Origin: Amphibalanus amphitrite
Taxonomy: Eukaryota; Arthropoda; Thecostraca; Balanomorpha; Balanidae
Reading direction: 5' to 3'
Assembly: GCF_019059575.1 (NCBI RefSeq)
Contig: NW_024882027.1
Span: 1-64,000 of the forward strand
DNA: 64,000 nt
Part shown: in pieces, positions 25,987-37,543 of the stretch
Layout of the letters: each line of letters opens with the position of its first letter
Numbering within the stretch: the stretch's first letter is position 1
The notes under the pieces: model-generated
What the model was told of the DNA's origin: nothing
Seen by the model: the letters and a program-made list of their open reading frames with translations, nothing else
Database searches by the model: none
Translations under genes and position numbers: made by a program

Positions 25987-28900
25987 TCAAGTAAAGCCGC
26001 CAGTGTCGATACGAATTCGCCAGCGCCGGCGGCGACCCGTCAGGCTCGTCCCAGTCTCTGCGGTTACGACCCGTACGACCCGTACCGACCCGTACGGCGC
26101 AAACGGCCCCGGTCTCCGCCCGTACACAAGCATAGAACCCGATCCAGGTCACTCTTCAACTTGGAGTGGAAACTACTGAAGGTGAGAAACTACACCGCGT
26201 TTGAATAAGCACGCATATAATCCAGTTATGTAATGGAGGTTGCATCTAAGGCCTCCTTGAAGGAACTGCCTAATGAGACTACTTCAGCGACGTGGGTTTA
26301 TAGAATATAAGGAAAATAATGGGCTAATTCTGTCACCAAGTAGTGTGCAAGCGCTACTCTCCCGTCCAAAAATACTTGTTATCAAACAGCGCAAATGGCT
26401 ACTATTGGGCAGCTAGCGCCGATATCGGAGGTGCTCGATTTCAGCTCTGGTGGCCGCTGACCAAGCTATGATCACCGAAAGGTTAGAATGTTTGACTCGT
26501 TGACGCTCCTCGCGGTTCATTGTGACTGGCTCATCTCTGTAACAGCCGCTCGCTTCTGACACAGGCGCTGGAGAGGCGGGCGTTCCAGCCGCCGCTGCGG
26601 GCGTGGCGTTCTGGTATCGACGTGACGTCACTGGGTAGCTCCAGCTCGGCGCCGTCCCTCTCCACCAACGTGAGTGTCGGTGAGCTGCATGTGAGTGTCG
26701 GTGAGCTGCACGTGAGCGTCGGTATATCGCCGCAGCCGTCTCCGCTGGCTTCCGACCGACCGCGCCCTTCGGATGGCAATTTTTCGTTCGCCAAATTCCC
26801 ACACTAAAAAAAAAAAAATGCATGGCCATGCATTGGGAAACTGTCCTGCGTTGTTACTATAAATGTTTATTTCATTTTCATGTAGCAGGCATATTTGAAT
26901 TGGGTCTGAAACTTTCAATAATTGTCATACGCATTCACCTATAGGCATCAAACGTGCAATATTGTATGAAAAATACGCTTACAACCAAACCACAAAGCTA
27001 AAAAAGCGGTATATGTAATCGAGCCATCTACACGCAATCGGATCCATTCACCGCGATATTTCACCAATCGCTCCCCACATCACGCTGTGACAGGGTCATC
27101 TGCTGCACGTGGATTCGGTCGGTAACGATGAACGCTGGAGCAGTGGTCAGTTGGAGGTCTCCGGGGCGTACGACCGGCTCAACAAGAAGCTCACTGTCAG
27201 GGTGGTCCAGGCCAGAGGCGTGCTGAGCAGTCGGGAGAGCCAAAGCTACACACAGGTAGGTACGGCGAATCACTAGGAGGTTAGGGTCATTTTTAATTGT
27301 CTTTAGGGCATACTTCTAAGATTTTAATCCGATTGATTTCAGATGCTTTTTAAAAACAACACTGGATATGAATGTCATCTTTTTTGCAAACTTTTCCTAT
27401 GCATGTAAACTCCATGCTACACTTTATTATTTAATTTGTTCTTTGCTTACCATTAAAAAAAAAAAAACGCACATCCTTCAGCGAGTACCTAGAAGTTACC
27501 ATGTTTGGATGCGTTGCGAGAGGGAAAGACCCTCGCCTCACGGCCGTTTGAACGCCTCAGGTGGAGCTAGCCCTGCTACCAGAGAAGAAACAGAGATTCC
27601 TGAGCGAACTGCAGTATGGCGATAACCCTCGCTTCAACCAGACCTTCGTGTTTGACAACATACAGCCAGGTAAACCACTACTCTATTTGCACTTTTATTG
27701 CGTAGGTTCCTCTCTATATTTTATATAAATTATTATCTACGAGTCATGCATTTAAATTTTATTGAACAGCTTAGTTCATCACAAAACTATGTTCGTGATT
27801 TTAACCATGACTTTCATTTATGCAGTGCATTCATTTGCATCCAACCTAGATTAATGTTGTTTTCCATATCAGTTTTCCACATAATATATTCAGCATAGTT
27901 ATTAGTTACCCATGCAACTACCCGTCCCGACAGAGGCCCTGCGGGAGTCGGCGGTGCGGCTACGACTCCTGGCCAGTGACCGTCTGCGGCGGCACCAGAC
28001 TCTGGGCGAGGCCGTTCTGCCCTGCACTCCGGAGAGATTGCAGCGCCATACCTCGATCTGGCTCTCTCTGAGGCCGCACGTCAACAGCGGGGTAAGAAGA
28101 ATGGAGCTGACTCGGGCTGCAAGCCTCTCTGAGCTGATCAGTGATCAGAGTTAAAACGGAGTTAAAACGGCCGCACCAAACGCGGCTTACGTTTGAGTCT
28201 GGGTGTGTGGGGTGTGTGGCACTGCACTATTTTATGCATGTAATCTGAATTATAATGAACATGGAACGTGCAAAGTCTACAGGTGTGAGTGGGGTGAATA
28301 GTGTCCGTGATAGCTTACGAAAATGTTTCATTTATCTCCAGATGAGCTGCCTTTCACATCCAAGATAGGGTTATAAAAGGACATGCTCTGGCTCCTGTGC
28401 CACCAGTGTATCTATGTCTTATTCTCATGAAACAATGATATACTCGTATTGTTATTGCTCCCGTACCGCCTTAAATGTAACAGCCGGGCCACAAGCCTGC
28501 ATCTGTATTGCGAGTAGGACTGTCCGCTTTCGTGAAAAGTTAGTAGAATAGGAGCTTTCGGCTGAAGTCAGTCGGTCTCTTTCACCGGTGAACCGTCGGC
28601 TGACAGTGTGCACTGAGCCCATTCTCTGGTGTTTCCAGCGGGCGGTGGGGCGCGGCAGCGGCGCCTCCAGTCCAGTGGTGACCAGTGCCGGCAGCGCTCG
28701 CACCCTGCCGCGCTGGGGCGCTCCCGGTCTGCTGCTGGGTCTGCAGTACAGCCGCACCACGGGCCGACTCGCCGCAGAGGTCGTCAAAGGATCACACTTC
28801 AGGTGGGAGGTCTCACGAGGCGGTCCCGTACCGATGCCACCCGTGTTGCTTGTCTTCTTTTTCGTTTTTATCTTATTATCTTTGACAGGCTATCCCGGCA

Positions 28901-30806
28901 CCGCCTGGGCTATTTCCGTACCCACATCAGCCTGGGGGGGGGGGGTCGGATCCGACCCCCCCCCCTGTTATCTCGAGAACCAATGGTCGTATCGAGCCCC
29001 GCGAGGCGGCGTTCGAAAGGTCTCTACGAGACCTTCCCAAAGCACCTTCAAGATTTTAAGATTGAGGTCAACTTTCGGGTCAAGGTCAGGTCAAGGTCAA
29101 ATTCAGGGGTTTTGCATGATTAGGCTTACGGACAGCGGAATCGATAGCTGCTGCTCGAAACTCACCACAAATGACCTCAAAGACATAGTGAAGGTACCAT
29201 GTGCGTATAGGGGTCATACTAAGTACGGGTCAAGGTCAGGTCAGGTCACGAAAGGTCACGGTTTTCACTTTCTGCTACATGGGCGTGCGACACATGTTTT
29301 ATGGCTTATTTTTCACGCCAAATCGATGGTAATGGTTATATGTGACCCCACGTCACTGTGCTGGTGATAAGTGTGCATTGAAAGCATAAAAAATCGTTTA
29401 TACCATACATAACTAAACGAGGGCTAAGAAAAAAAGTCAATTTTTAAACTTTTTATTTTTGACATAAAAATACACTTTTCTAGACGAGCTTTGTCCCAGG
29501 AATCTAGTGGTGCCATTTGTTTTCACATGCGATGTTCAGAAGTGCCTCTAATTCGCGAAAATGCTTATGACGTCACCATGCCCTATGCATATTGGAGCTA
29601 TTTTTTACAATTTGGGGGTCAAAAATCAAGATAGAAAGTTGAAATTTTAGACATCTAATGTTCTAATAGAGCTCTATACATATATTCCGGTTTTTTGGAA
29701 ATTCTCAAAATTTTGGATTTTATTAGCTGTTTTCCAAAAAATATAGTTTTTTGAATTTTTAGGGGTGAAAAACGTATTTTATGGAAAATCCGAGATAGCC
29801 ATTTTAAAGAACTCGTTGAGCTGCGTCTTTTGATGTCCTTAATTTGCAATTTGCTTAAAACCTCGATTTTTGGCGATTTTTTAAACATTTACCATTTTTT
29901 GACTGAAAACGCCTTGTAGTTACATCACAAATCGATATATCTCAGAAATTTTTGAAAATTTTCTTAAAAATTGCACAGGAGACGTCAAATTGATGGGGGA
30001 GAAGGTATGCGAAGTTTCAAGTTGATAGCGCAAGCGGTTCATGAGTTATTCAAGAAAAACGGAGGGGGGGTCGGATCCGACCCCCCAGGCGGTCGCGGGC
30101 TATTTAGGATGACACTGTATTGCTGACCTGGGAATTGGCATTACCTAAATCATAAAGCCCACTAAAGAACTATGTGATCTGTTTGCGACTGTGTTTGTCT
30201 GTTTTCTTTTCTTTTCTTCTTCTTTTTAGCTCCGCCTAATTTAGCCCTAAGAAAGTCGACATACTTGTAGCCTTTGTTTATGAACATCAACTAGCATGAC
30301 CTGTAATAACCTCTGCCGTTGACCCGTTGACCGCTCGCAGGTCAAACTCTGGCAGCCGTGCGCCGGACACCTATGTTCGCTTACTTCTGGTGAGCAGCAG
30401 CGGCAGCGAACTGGCCAGTGGGAAAACCTCCGTTCGCAGGGCACAGATCAACCCGCTCTTCAGAGAGACTCTGATGTTCCAGGTGAGCCAGTGACGTCAC
30501 TAGAAAGAGTGGAAAGAGTTGCTAGAAAGAGTAGAAAGCTGCAACATTTTGCTAAAATAATTATGTCTATAAGATGTCAGAGTGACAACAGAAGCGCCTT
30601 TCTTGCAGCTGCCGCTGTTTCAGTTTTCGGATGTCTCGCTCATAGTAAGTGTCTACAACAAGCGGACAATGCGCAAGCGGGACCTGATCGGATGGTTCGG
30701 ACTGGGCCACAGCAGCACCAGCAGTGAAGAGCGCCGCCACTGGGCGGACGCCCGCGACGCCCAGGGTGTACAAATCTGTCGGTGGCATCTGCTCTCCGCG
30801 GAATGA
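25987..30806 (+). CDS. Syt14: synaptotagmin 14/16-like tandem-C2 protein, last eight coding exons, 5' end missing
   Basis: Exons: 25987-26181, 26565-26669, 27094-27255, 27561-27669, 27934-28091, 28639-28802, 30341-30482, 30609-30806. All borders are AG/GT and phases join into 410 residues ending in TGA. Residues 1-116 are a basic, Ser/Pro-rich linker. C2A (about 117-235) includes LALLPEKKQRF and NPRFNQTFVF. C2B (about 276-405) includes LGLQYSRTTGRLAAEVVKGS, KTSVRRAQINPLFRETLMF, VYNKRTMRKRDLIGWFGLG and the C-terminal WHLL of the synaptotagmin WHXL motif. The GWFGLG-to-RHWAD stretch is typical of Syt14/16. The usual cluster of calcium-binding aspartates is not evident, as expected for these calcium-independent members. 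No transmembrane or start exon lies between the axis at 23286 and 25987, so the N-terminus is lost at the palindrome centre. Intron 6 holds a 1.2-kb MITE. Confidence 0.9.
26670..26722 (+). repeat. 21-base tandem repeat of splice-donor motifs after Syt14 exon 2
   Basis: Directly after exon 26565-26669, GTGAG(T/C) occurs five times, at 26670, 26680, 26691, 26701 and 26712. This is a 21-base repeat of which about two and a half copies are present. The first site gives the donor used in the model. Use of the sites at 26691 or 26712 would add the heptad VSVGELH once or twice in frame. Mirror copy at about 19871-19923. Confidence 0.8.
28894..30099 (+). mobile_element. 1.2-kb piggyBac-like non-autonomous element in Syt14 intron 6
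   Basis: Imperfect terminal inverted repeats CCCGGCACCGCCTGGG and (reverse strand of the 3' end) CCCGCGACCGCCTGGG, flanked by CTAT on both sides (28890-28893, 30100-30103). The same element sits between TTAA duplications inside the hAT elements, so it targets four-base sites and prefers TTAA, as piggyBac elements do. Each end carries a G-run/TCGGATCCGA/C-run palindrome. No transposase frame is present. Confidence 0.8.
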
Positions 30807-31044
30807 ATCAAAACGAGCCGTGCTAAATTATGGTGATATTTGTTTTTGTGTGATTTAAAGGTGACTCATTACGCTCAAAAAAGTATGTGTCTATTGGATG
30901 GTTAAAACGGTGCTGGTGTTTCTTCAGTGTTATTTACCAATTGTTAAAGGCTATGAAACTATTTCGTAGCTCAAAATGTCTGCGTCATTAATCGTGAATA
31001 TTGTATGTGCCTGAGTTGATTTAAAAATTATATTATCTGTACTG

Positions 31045-31520
31045 TTAAAGTGACCATCCCACCTTAACCATTAGTTTTGAGTTGAGATAGCCAAATTGGT
31101 GGCCATGGCCTGAAAATACCGGTTTGGGCACTCACAAGATCGAAAAATACTTTAATTTGGAGATATGGAATTTCAAACTTACAGTTCTCGGATTCTAAGG
31201 GGCTAATGCATTGGAATGTCCCCTTAGAATTTGTGACGTCAGCGGAGATCTAACGATTTTTTAATCTTTTACTTAAACGTTTGGTAGCACGCGGTGGTAT
31301 ATGCTGCTTTGCGCGCAACAAATGCCTCACTTTCAAATAAAGTCGCTAGGAACAGCGGAGATCCCAAAAAGTAAACAAAAGTAAAAATCTAATATCTTGA
31401 AAACCGGTGAATATATTTTCGGTGAAATTTGGTAGATATTCGTTTTCACTCTCTCTGAACCGAGCGACATCACAGTCATGCCAATTCATTAACTTTTTGA
31501 AGGTGGGAGGGTCCCTTTAA
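31045..31520. mobile_element. second copy of the TTAAAGGGAC MITE
   Basis: Same element as 24861-25335 in the same orientation, with a few substitutions in the 5' terminus (TTAAAGTGACCATCCCACC). It lies just downstream of the Syt14-like stop codon, so it may overlap that gene's 3' UTR. Confidence 0.8.
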
Positions 31521-31637
31521 TTATTATACCATGTGTAGGTATTTGTGAATATGGAATGCATCACGATGTGGCTAACGTAGGTAATGGTATGCTGTGTGTT
31601 ACGTCTAGTCGTAGTTATATTGCTGAGTATTATGTAT

Positions 31638-32530
31638 TAGGGGAAGTTGGGCAATGCCGGAGTTGGGGCAAAGCCGAAATTCGAGATATTTCGAAAACCG
31701 TAACACATGGATGCCACCTGTCAGTGATGCTCTGAAGCTTAAGTGACTACAATTATCGCATGTTTGTTACGAGTCGTCATTCGGAATACTTCGACTGTGA
31801 GGGCGCCAAGAGCGTTTTCAAGGTACGTTTCCCTTGTACTACATGCGCCTTTGAAGCTGCATTTCTTACTCATTGTGCTACCGTTTGTCTAGCCAATTCG
31901 GTCAAGTAATCTTTAGCATGTCTTTGCATAAGTGTGCTGCCTATTTGAAATTTATACAGCACGTTGAAAAGTTATGGGCCTGCAAATGAAAGTATGGCAG
32001 GCTGGGTAATGCCGAAAACGTGCGATTACGCACGTGTTAAAAGCACGCTACGTGGACTTTACTGCTGTAGAATAGCAACGCGTATTTTTAGTCGCACAAA
32101 TTACACTTTCAACCGACACAACGGCCTGTTACCTATAAGGAATGATTTACCTGGCATTTTCTTATTATATCACACAATTATAACTTCCAGTGTGCACCGC
32201 GTCCTCAAGCTCTTAAAACGCGTGTCAGCTTTGATGAATTCTGGATAAAGTTTGAGATAAAATGGCAAAATATCAATGTCGGCATTCCCCGTAGATTATT
32301 TCTCCCATTTTCGGCTTCCCCGCAGTCCGGGGCAACGCCGAAAAAGTCACTTCTTTGGTATTTTTAGTTTGTGCGCTTAACGGTATGCGAATTCATCAAA
32401 TGCGCCTGGTATGTTTGAAAGGCAAAAGACTGGCCTCTCGAATGACGCCAACAAGAATAGCTTATGTTGTCTACCTTGCGTGCTACGGGCGTCAGAAAAA
32501 AAGTCTTCGGCGTTCCCCCAACTTCCCCTA
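31638..32530. mobile_element. 0.9-kb MITE with TAGGGGAAGTTGGG termini (Tc1/mariner-like by TA target)
   Basis: Starts TAGGGGAAGTTGGGCAATGC and ends GCGTTCCCCCAACTTCCCCTA, inverted termini of about 20 bases bounded by TA. GCCGAA/TTCGGC motifs recur near both ends. It has no credible transposase frame. The class is inferred only from the TA border. Confidence 0.7.
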
Positions 32531-33278
32531 TAGTTAAGTTGCGTTGCTTCTCAGGTCCTCAGATTGTATATTATCAATACAATTGGTCACTTATTGTCGA
32601 ATGTCGAGGGTACCGAACTGTTCGGTTAATTAACCAGCGCTGTTGCGGAGGGGTCGTTGTTACCGGCTTCCCATGAGATTTATCGCAAATATTTAAAAAA
32701 GGTTGCGTTTTTGCACAGGCCTTATAATGCACAATTTGTGCACATGATTCGAAATGTCAGATCTAGATCCTTCACCGTCAGGTCACCAGGCCACGATAAC
32801 TGACCTAATTAAGGGGAATATTCAATACCTATGCCTACCACTTTCCTCAAATATCTTTTTTGTCATGTTTTTATGACATTTAAACACAGAATGATGAAAA
32901 AGGAAAATAAATTATATAAACGAAAGGAAATTGTAAAATATTTTCATTTGGGAAGAACTGTTTTCCATCTTGGCACAGGCTAAACAGTGTTTGCAGCGAA
33001 AGCTTAGTACGCGTTGACCACGAATCATATTGCGTAGCTCAAAACCTATTGCATGCTGATTAGCTGACGTCGGTCTCTGCCGGCTAGCTGCATTCTCTTG
33101 GCATTCTCGGCTTTCTTCCATAAGGCACCTCATTGATGCGTAAGGCAGGTAGGTAGGTAGGCCTACTGATCTCGGAACGAGAAATGGAATATCGTTGCAT
33201 TGGGTGATCGTAGGGCCATAAAAACTCCTGATTTGTGCTGGTCTCATCTCAAGCTACAAATCTGCTATTCTAGTTTAA
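32531..33278. other. non-coding stretch between two MITEs
   Basis: No gene, RNA or clear repeat boundary was recognised. Open frames here are short and lack splice or family signals. It contains a short GTAGGTAGGTAGG run near 33145. Mirrored at about 13303-14052. Confidence 0.5.
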
Positions 33279-34189
33279 CCCTCGCCCGTAAACGGTGTTT
33301 TGCCACCTTCGCCCATGCAGGGGGCATGGGCGACCCCCCCCCCTGGCGTTTGAAAACGGAGCGTCGTATAGCTTAGCGGAAAAGACCAACGGATTGCTCT
33401 CAACGAGCTCTCGCGATTGGTGGTATGTTTTTTGGTCCTAGGTCAACATTTGACCTACTTATGACCGGTCAAAGGTCAAATTTTCGGAAAAATCTAACTT
33501 TTTCAGATTTCCGCGCCGATTGCGGCAAAACGGTAAGAGATATCGACTTGAAACCTTCACTATCGTGATCCGTGATCAATTCTCTATCGTTTGGTGTGTA
33601 TTTCGATGTCATAACTCTAAAAATGATGCGTTGGGAGCATCGGAAGTCTCCAAGGTCATTTGGGCATTGGGTCACGTCAGGCGTGTGACGTCACTGACCT
33701 GACCCTGACCCAAAATGAACTACAAGAAACAACCGACGATGCCTGAAATGGATAGCAAATTCGAATTCATGGCATCAAAATACCCCGAAAAGGCATACAA
33801 GTGCAAGAAGTCATTACAGGTCAACCGAGGCCACTGACCTTACCTTGACCTTTAGTAACCTTCAAAATGTCAACGGACATTGTGCCAATGTCAACTCAGC
33901 CAGTTGTGATTCTAAAGCAATCCATCAGTGTGTCAGGTCAGTCGGCATTTATACCAATGTGAAGCAATCTCCAATTTAGCGTAAATCTGGCCGGAGGTTG
34001 TTCCCTTTATGACGTCATAACTCCGTGACCTGACATGACCTTGACAAAAAAAATACCAAAAGTTGCGCAAAGGATGCCCCACAGGGTACTGAAAATTTGA
34101 GCAGGCTATCTGAAACGGTTCGGCGTGTAGCGAAGAACAACCTTAGGGGGGGGTGCACCCCCCCCCCCCTCCCCCTACATGGGCGAGGG
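33279..34189. mobile_element. 0.9-kb TTAA-flanked element with CCCTCGCCC termini, TGACCT-rich
   Basis: TTAA (33275-33278) is followed by CCCTCGCCCGTAAACGG, and the other end is CATGGGCGAGGG then TTAA (34190-34193). Terminal CCC and TTAA target duplications fit a piggyBac-like MITE. Long C-runs flank GGGCATGGGCG and GGGTGCACCC palindromes near each end. The interior carries many TGACCT/AGGTCA half-sites. Mirror at 12393-13302. Confidence 0.75.
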
Positions 34190-34555
34190 TTAAAAGTCCA
34201 TGTTGAATGAAACTGGTATACTTTCCTATTCCCCGGGCCCGGTTAGGACTCGGCGCCACCCGTGCCGGGCCGCGGTTGGGGCTGACTGATCCCCCCCCCC
34301 CCCCCCCCTGCGCCGTCTAAATTGAGCCCTGGGTAACGTAGTATCACGCGGTAAGCGACTTCGTAAAAAAAAAAAATCAGCAAAGGAACATAGGCGGCAG
34401 AACGGGGAGGGCACCGGGGCACCGTGCCCCTCTTTGATTTTGGCATTTTAACATTAGCCCTATGGGCGTTGCATGGAAAGAATGGGACCAAAAGTTGGCA
34501 GTGCCCCCCTGAAGGTGTTCTGCCGCTACTGCAAAGGAAGTCCGTCATTATTTGT

Positions 34556-35150
34556 CGGGTAAAAGTTTAGGTCACCAGGTCGGGTCAGGCCATGTCAGGT
34601 CAACCGGTAGGGGTCGTGACGGGTATTCGTAGTACCTGTCATCCGCCTCTGACAGCTTCGTAACATGTTACGAAGGCACCAAAACTACTTCGTAAATGTT
34701 CAAATGGTTGCTAAATTCGAATTCAGCTCCAAAAACTAGCCTATGAAACATGTAAAACTCGAAAAAGTGAACCGAGGTCACCAAAGGTCAATGACCTGAC
34801 CTGACCTTCAGGTGACCTTGACACCCACCCTAATGCAAGGGAGCAACATCAAGTAACATTTTTAAATGTTTGAAACCACGAAAGCTTGCAAACGCGCGGC
34901 TAATGCGAGCCGACATACGCCGAATCGCGATTCCGGCCAAACATGGTCTCGGAAAAGAGGTCACAGGTCAAAGGTCATTTGGGTCAGGGTCATGAAATTT
35001 TTAGGGTAGGTGTAAAATTGATCAATGCTAGGGTCCTGAAAGTTTCGTCGTGATCAGCCGCTTTTTACGCGAGTTATTCGCGAAAAACCTTAGGGGGGTT
35101 GCATCACCCCTCCCCGGCCCCCCCCCCTCCCCCCCTGTACCGGCGGGCGG
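34556..35150 (-). mobile_element. TGACCT-rich C-tract element, copy A
   Basis: Shares with 37773-38618 and 63483-63815 a block reading, on the other strand, G-run, TGCAACCCCCC, TTTTTCGC(A/G)AATAACTCGC, AAAAAGCGGCTGATC, then TGACCCAAATGACCTTTGACC and GAGACCATGTTTGGCCGGAA. It contains three AGGTCA half-sites each spaced by one base (34958-34977). Outer borders are uncertain; an adjacent GC-rich segment with C-runs is at about 35100-35160. Mirror at 11427-12030. Confidence 0.65.
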
Positions 35151-35543
35151 GACGGGGGGTGAGACTAAATCAGTGGTCGGCAGGTCACTCGGGGTTGTGC
35201 CCCCTTTTTAGGCGCCAGGCAGGGCCATTACCCCCACCTACCAGACCCCATTGCTGTCACAACCAAGTTTACTGAAATTCCATACCTTTCTGGAACTCTT
35301 TGGGTATTTCTGCATTTCCAATGCATCAAATTTAAAACATGACACTTCCTCTACAAAGCATTTAGTATATCCCATTTAACCCTCGTACATATAGAGGCGG
35401 CGGGTGGTTTTTCGTTAAACGCTCACGTAAAAGCCGTTGGATCACGACCAAATTGTACCCCCGGCCAATCATTTGCCCGGGAATTCCTGAGGCCAGTTTT
35501 ACCAACAGAAAAATAGCCGCCTGCCGGAGTTTTTGCCTAAAAA

Positions 35544-35694
35544 CCGCTTCACATACGTAAGCGCGATGAGCATGTAAGTGGATAGGGTTTTACCGTTTAC
35601 GTTTACGTTTACGTAATCATTGGCTTCGGAGCGTAAGCGCGATGAGCATGTAAGTGGATAGGGCTTTACCGTTTACGCTCCGTATGTGAAGCGG
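35544..35694. repeat. 151-base inverted repeat with an internal direct duplication
   Basis: Bounded by CCGCTTCACATACG and CGTATGTGAAGCGG. Inside, a segment beginning GTAAGCGCGATGAGCATGTA and ending in TTTACCGTTTACG is present twice, separated by a (GTTTAC) hexamer run. Other copies, in the other hAT elements, at about 4916-5067, 10888-11038 and 41517-41667. Confidence 0.75.
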
Positions 35695-35700
35695 TCTTAA

Positions 35701-36921
35701 CCCGGCACCGCCTGGGCTATTTCCGTACCCACGACAGCCTGGGGGGGGGGGTCGGATCCGACCCCCCCCCCTGTTATCTCGAGAACCAATGGTCGTATCG
35801 AGCCCCGCGAGGCGGCGTTCGAAAGGTCTCTACGAGGCCTTCCCAAAGCACTCTTAAGATTTTAAGATTGAGGTCAAATTTCGGGTCAAGGTCAGGTCAA
35901 AGGTCAAATTCAGGGGTTTTGCATGAATCGGCTTACGGACAGCGGAATCGATAGCTGCTGCTCGAAACTCACCAAAAATGACCTCAAAGGCCTAGTGAAG
36001 GTACCATGTGCGTAAAGGGGTCATACTAGGTACAGGTCAAGGTCAGGTCAGGTCACGAAAGGTCACGGTTTTCACTTTCTGCTACATGGGCGTGCGGCAC
36101 ATGTTTTATGGCTTATTTTTCACGCCGAATCCGATGGTAATGGTTATATGTGACCCCAAGTCACTGTGCTGGTGATAAGTGTGCATTGAAAGCATAAAAA
36201 ATCGTTTATACTATACATAACTAAACTAAAGCTAAGAAAAAAGGTCAATTTTTCAACTTTTTAATTTTGACATAAAAATGCATTTTCTAGACGAGCTTTG
36301 TCCCAGGAATCTAGTGGTGCCATTTGTTTTCACATGCGATGTTCAGAAGTGCCTCTAATTCACGAAAATGCTTATGACGTCACCATGCCCTATGCATGTT
36401 GGAGCTATTTTTTTACAATTTGGGGGTCAAAAATCAAGATAGAAAGTTGAAATTTGGGGGATCTAATGTTCTAATAGAGCTCTACAACATATATTCCGGT
36501 TTTTTGGAAATTCCAAAAATTTTGGATTTTATTAGCTGTTTTCTAAAAAATATAGTTTTTTGAATTTTTAGGGGTAAAAAACGCATTTTATGGAAAATCC
36601 GAGATAGCCATTTTAAAGAACTCGTTGAGCTGCATCTTTTGATGTCCTTAATTTACAATTTGCTTCAAACCCTGATTTTTGGCGATTTTTTAAACATTTA
36701 CCACTTTTTGACTAAAAACGCCATGTAGTTACATCACTAAAATCGATATATCTAAAAAAAAATTGGAATTTTTTTCTTAAAAATCGCACAGGAGACGTCA
36801 AATTGATGGGGGAGAAGGTATGCCAAGTTTCAAGTAGATAGCGAAAGTGGTTCATGAGTTATTCAAGAAAAACGGAGGGGGGGGGGGTCGGATCCGACCC
36901 CCCCCCCCAGGCGGTCGCGGG
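35701..36921 (+). mobile_element. piggyBac-like element nested in the first hAT
   Basis: TTAA at 35697-35700 and 36922-36925 brackets termini CCCGGCACCGCCTGGG and CCCAGGCGGTCGCGGG. The body is the same as the Syt14 intron insertion. G-run/TCGGATCCGA/C-run palindromes lie near both ends (about 35741-35771 and 36876-36908). Confidence 0.82.
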
Positions 36922-37543
36922 TTAAGGCGAAAAATTCCGGCAGGCAGCTATTTTTCTGTCGGTTAAACTGGCCTCTGGACCCATAATGATCATTGGCTTA
37001 TGAGCTTTTTCTGGAGGTCATCTTGAGCCATAAAATCTCACTTCAAGAAGTTATAGCGGGTCCCGATTTTCTCGACACTCGTCTTTGACCTCCGGAATGA
37101 GACGAAATGACCAAGGACCTTAAAAATGGGCAGCAGCGGCTTCCTATAGTCACGGGTAATACGCTCGTTTTTTTATGCACAGCTCCATCTCAGAGTCCGA
37201 GAGGCCGCGGGGGTCCGATCGACTCCTCCCCCTTACGTTAGCGGCTGTTGAAACGCCAACAGACGGGCGACGGTTAAAAATTGCAGCTGCTTTTGTACGA
37301 CTGTACGGAACCGCGGTGGGATGGTGAGGCGAGCAGCTACGTGAAAATTGGTATCTTATCAATGTGTGCTGTGCCTTTGACCTGGGCTAATCTTTGAACC
37401 CTGGGATGCAACAGTCACGATGGTTCCATCAATGGAGCCCCTAACTCTAAAAAGATAGGTTTTCTCAGAATCCCTCATTACCCCCACCGAAAGGGTTCCA
37501 TTACCCCCAAAGGGGGCATGCCCCACCATTTGCCGACCCCTGG

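Larger units (their letters stand above)
35171..37542 (+). mobile_element. 2.4-kb hAT-type non-autonomous element, 8-base duplication GACTAAAT
   Basis: Terminal inverted repeats CAGTGGTCGGCA and CAGGGGTCGGCA (reverse strand of the 3' end), typical of hAT elements, flanked by the exact 8-base duplication GACTAAAT at 35163-35170 and 37543-37550. The ends contain TTACCCCCA and AAAGGGGGCA-type subterminal motifs. No transposase frame is present. Nested inside are a TTAA-flanked piggyBac-like element (35701-36921) and a 151-base inverted repeat (35544-35694). Mirror at 9039-11411. Confidence 0.88.

Noticed and set aside
28588-29367. 259-codon plus-strand frame
   Set aside because: It begins upstream of Syt14 exon 28639-28802, reads through its donor and continues into the piggyBac-like element. 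Only the exon part is coding.
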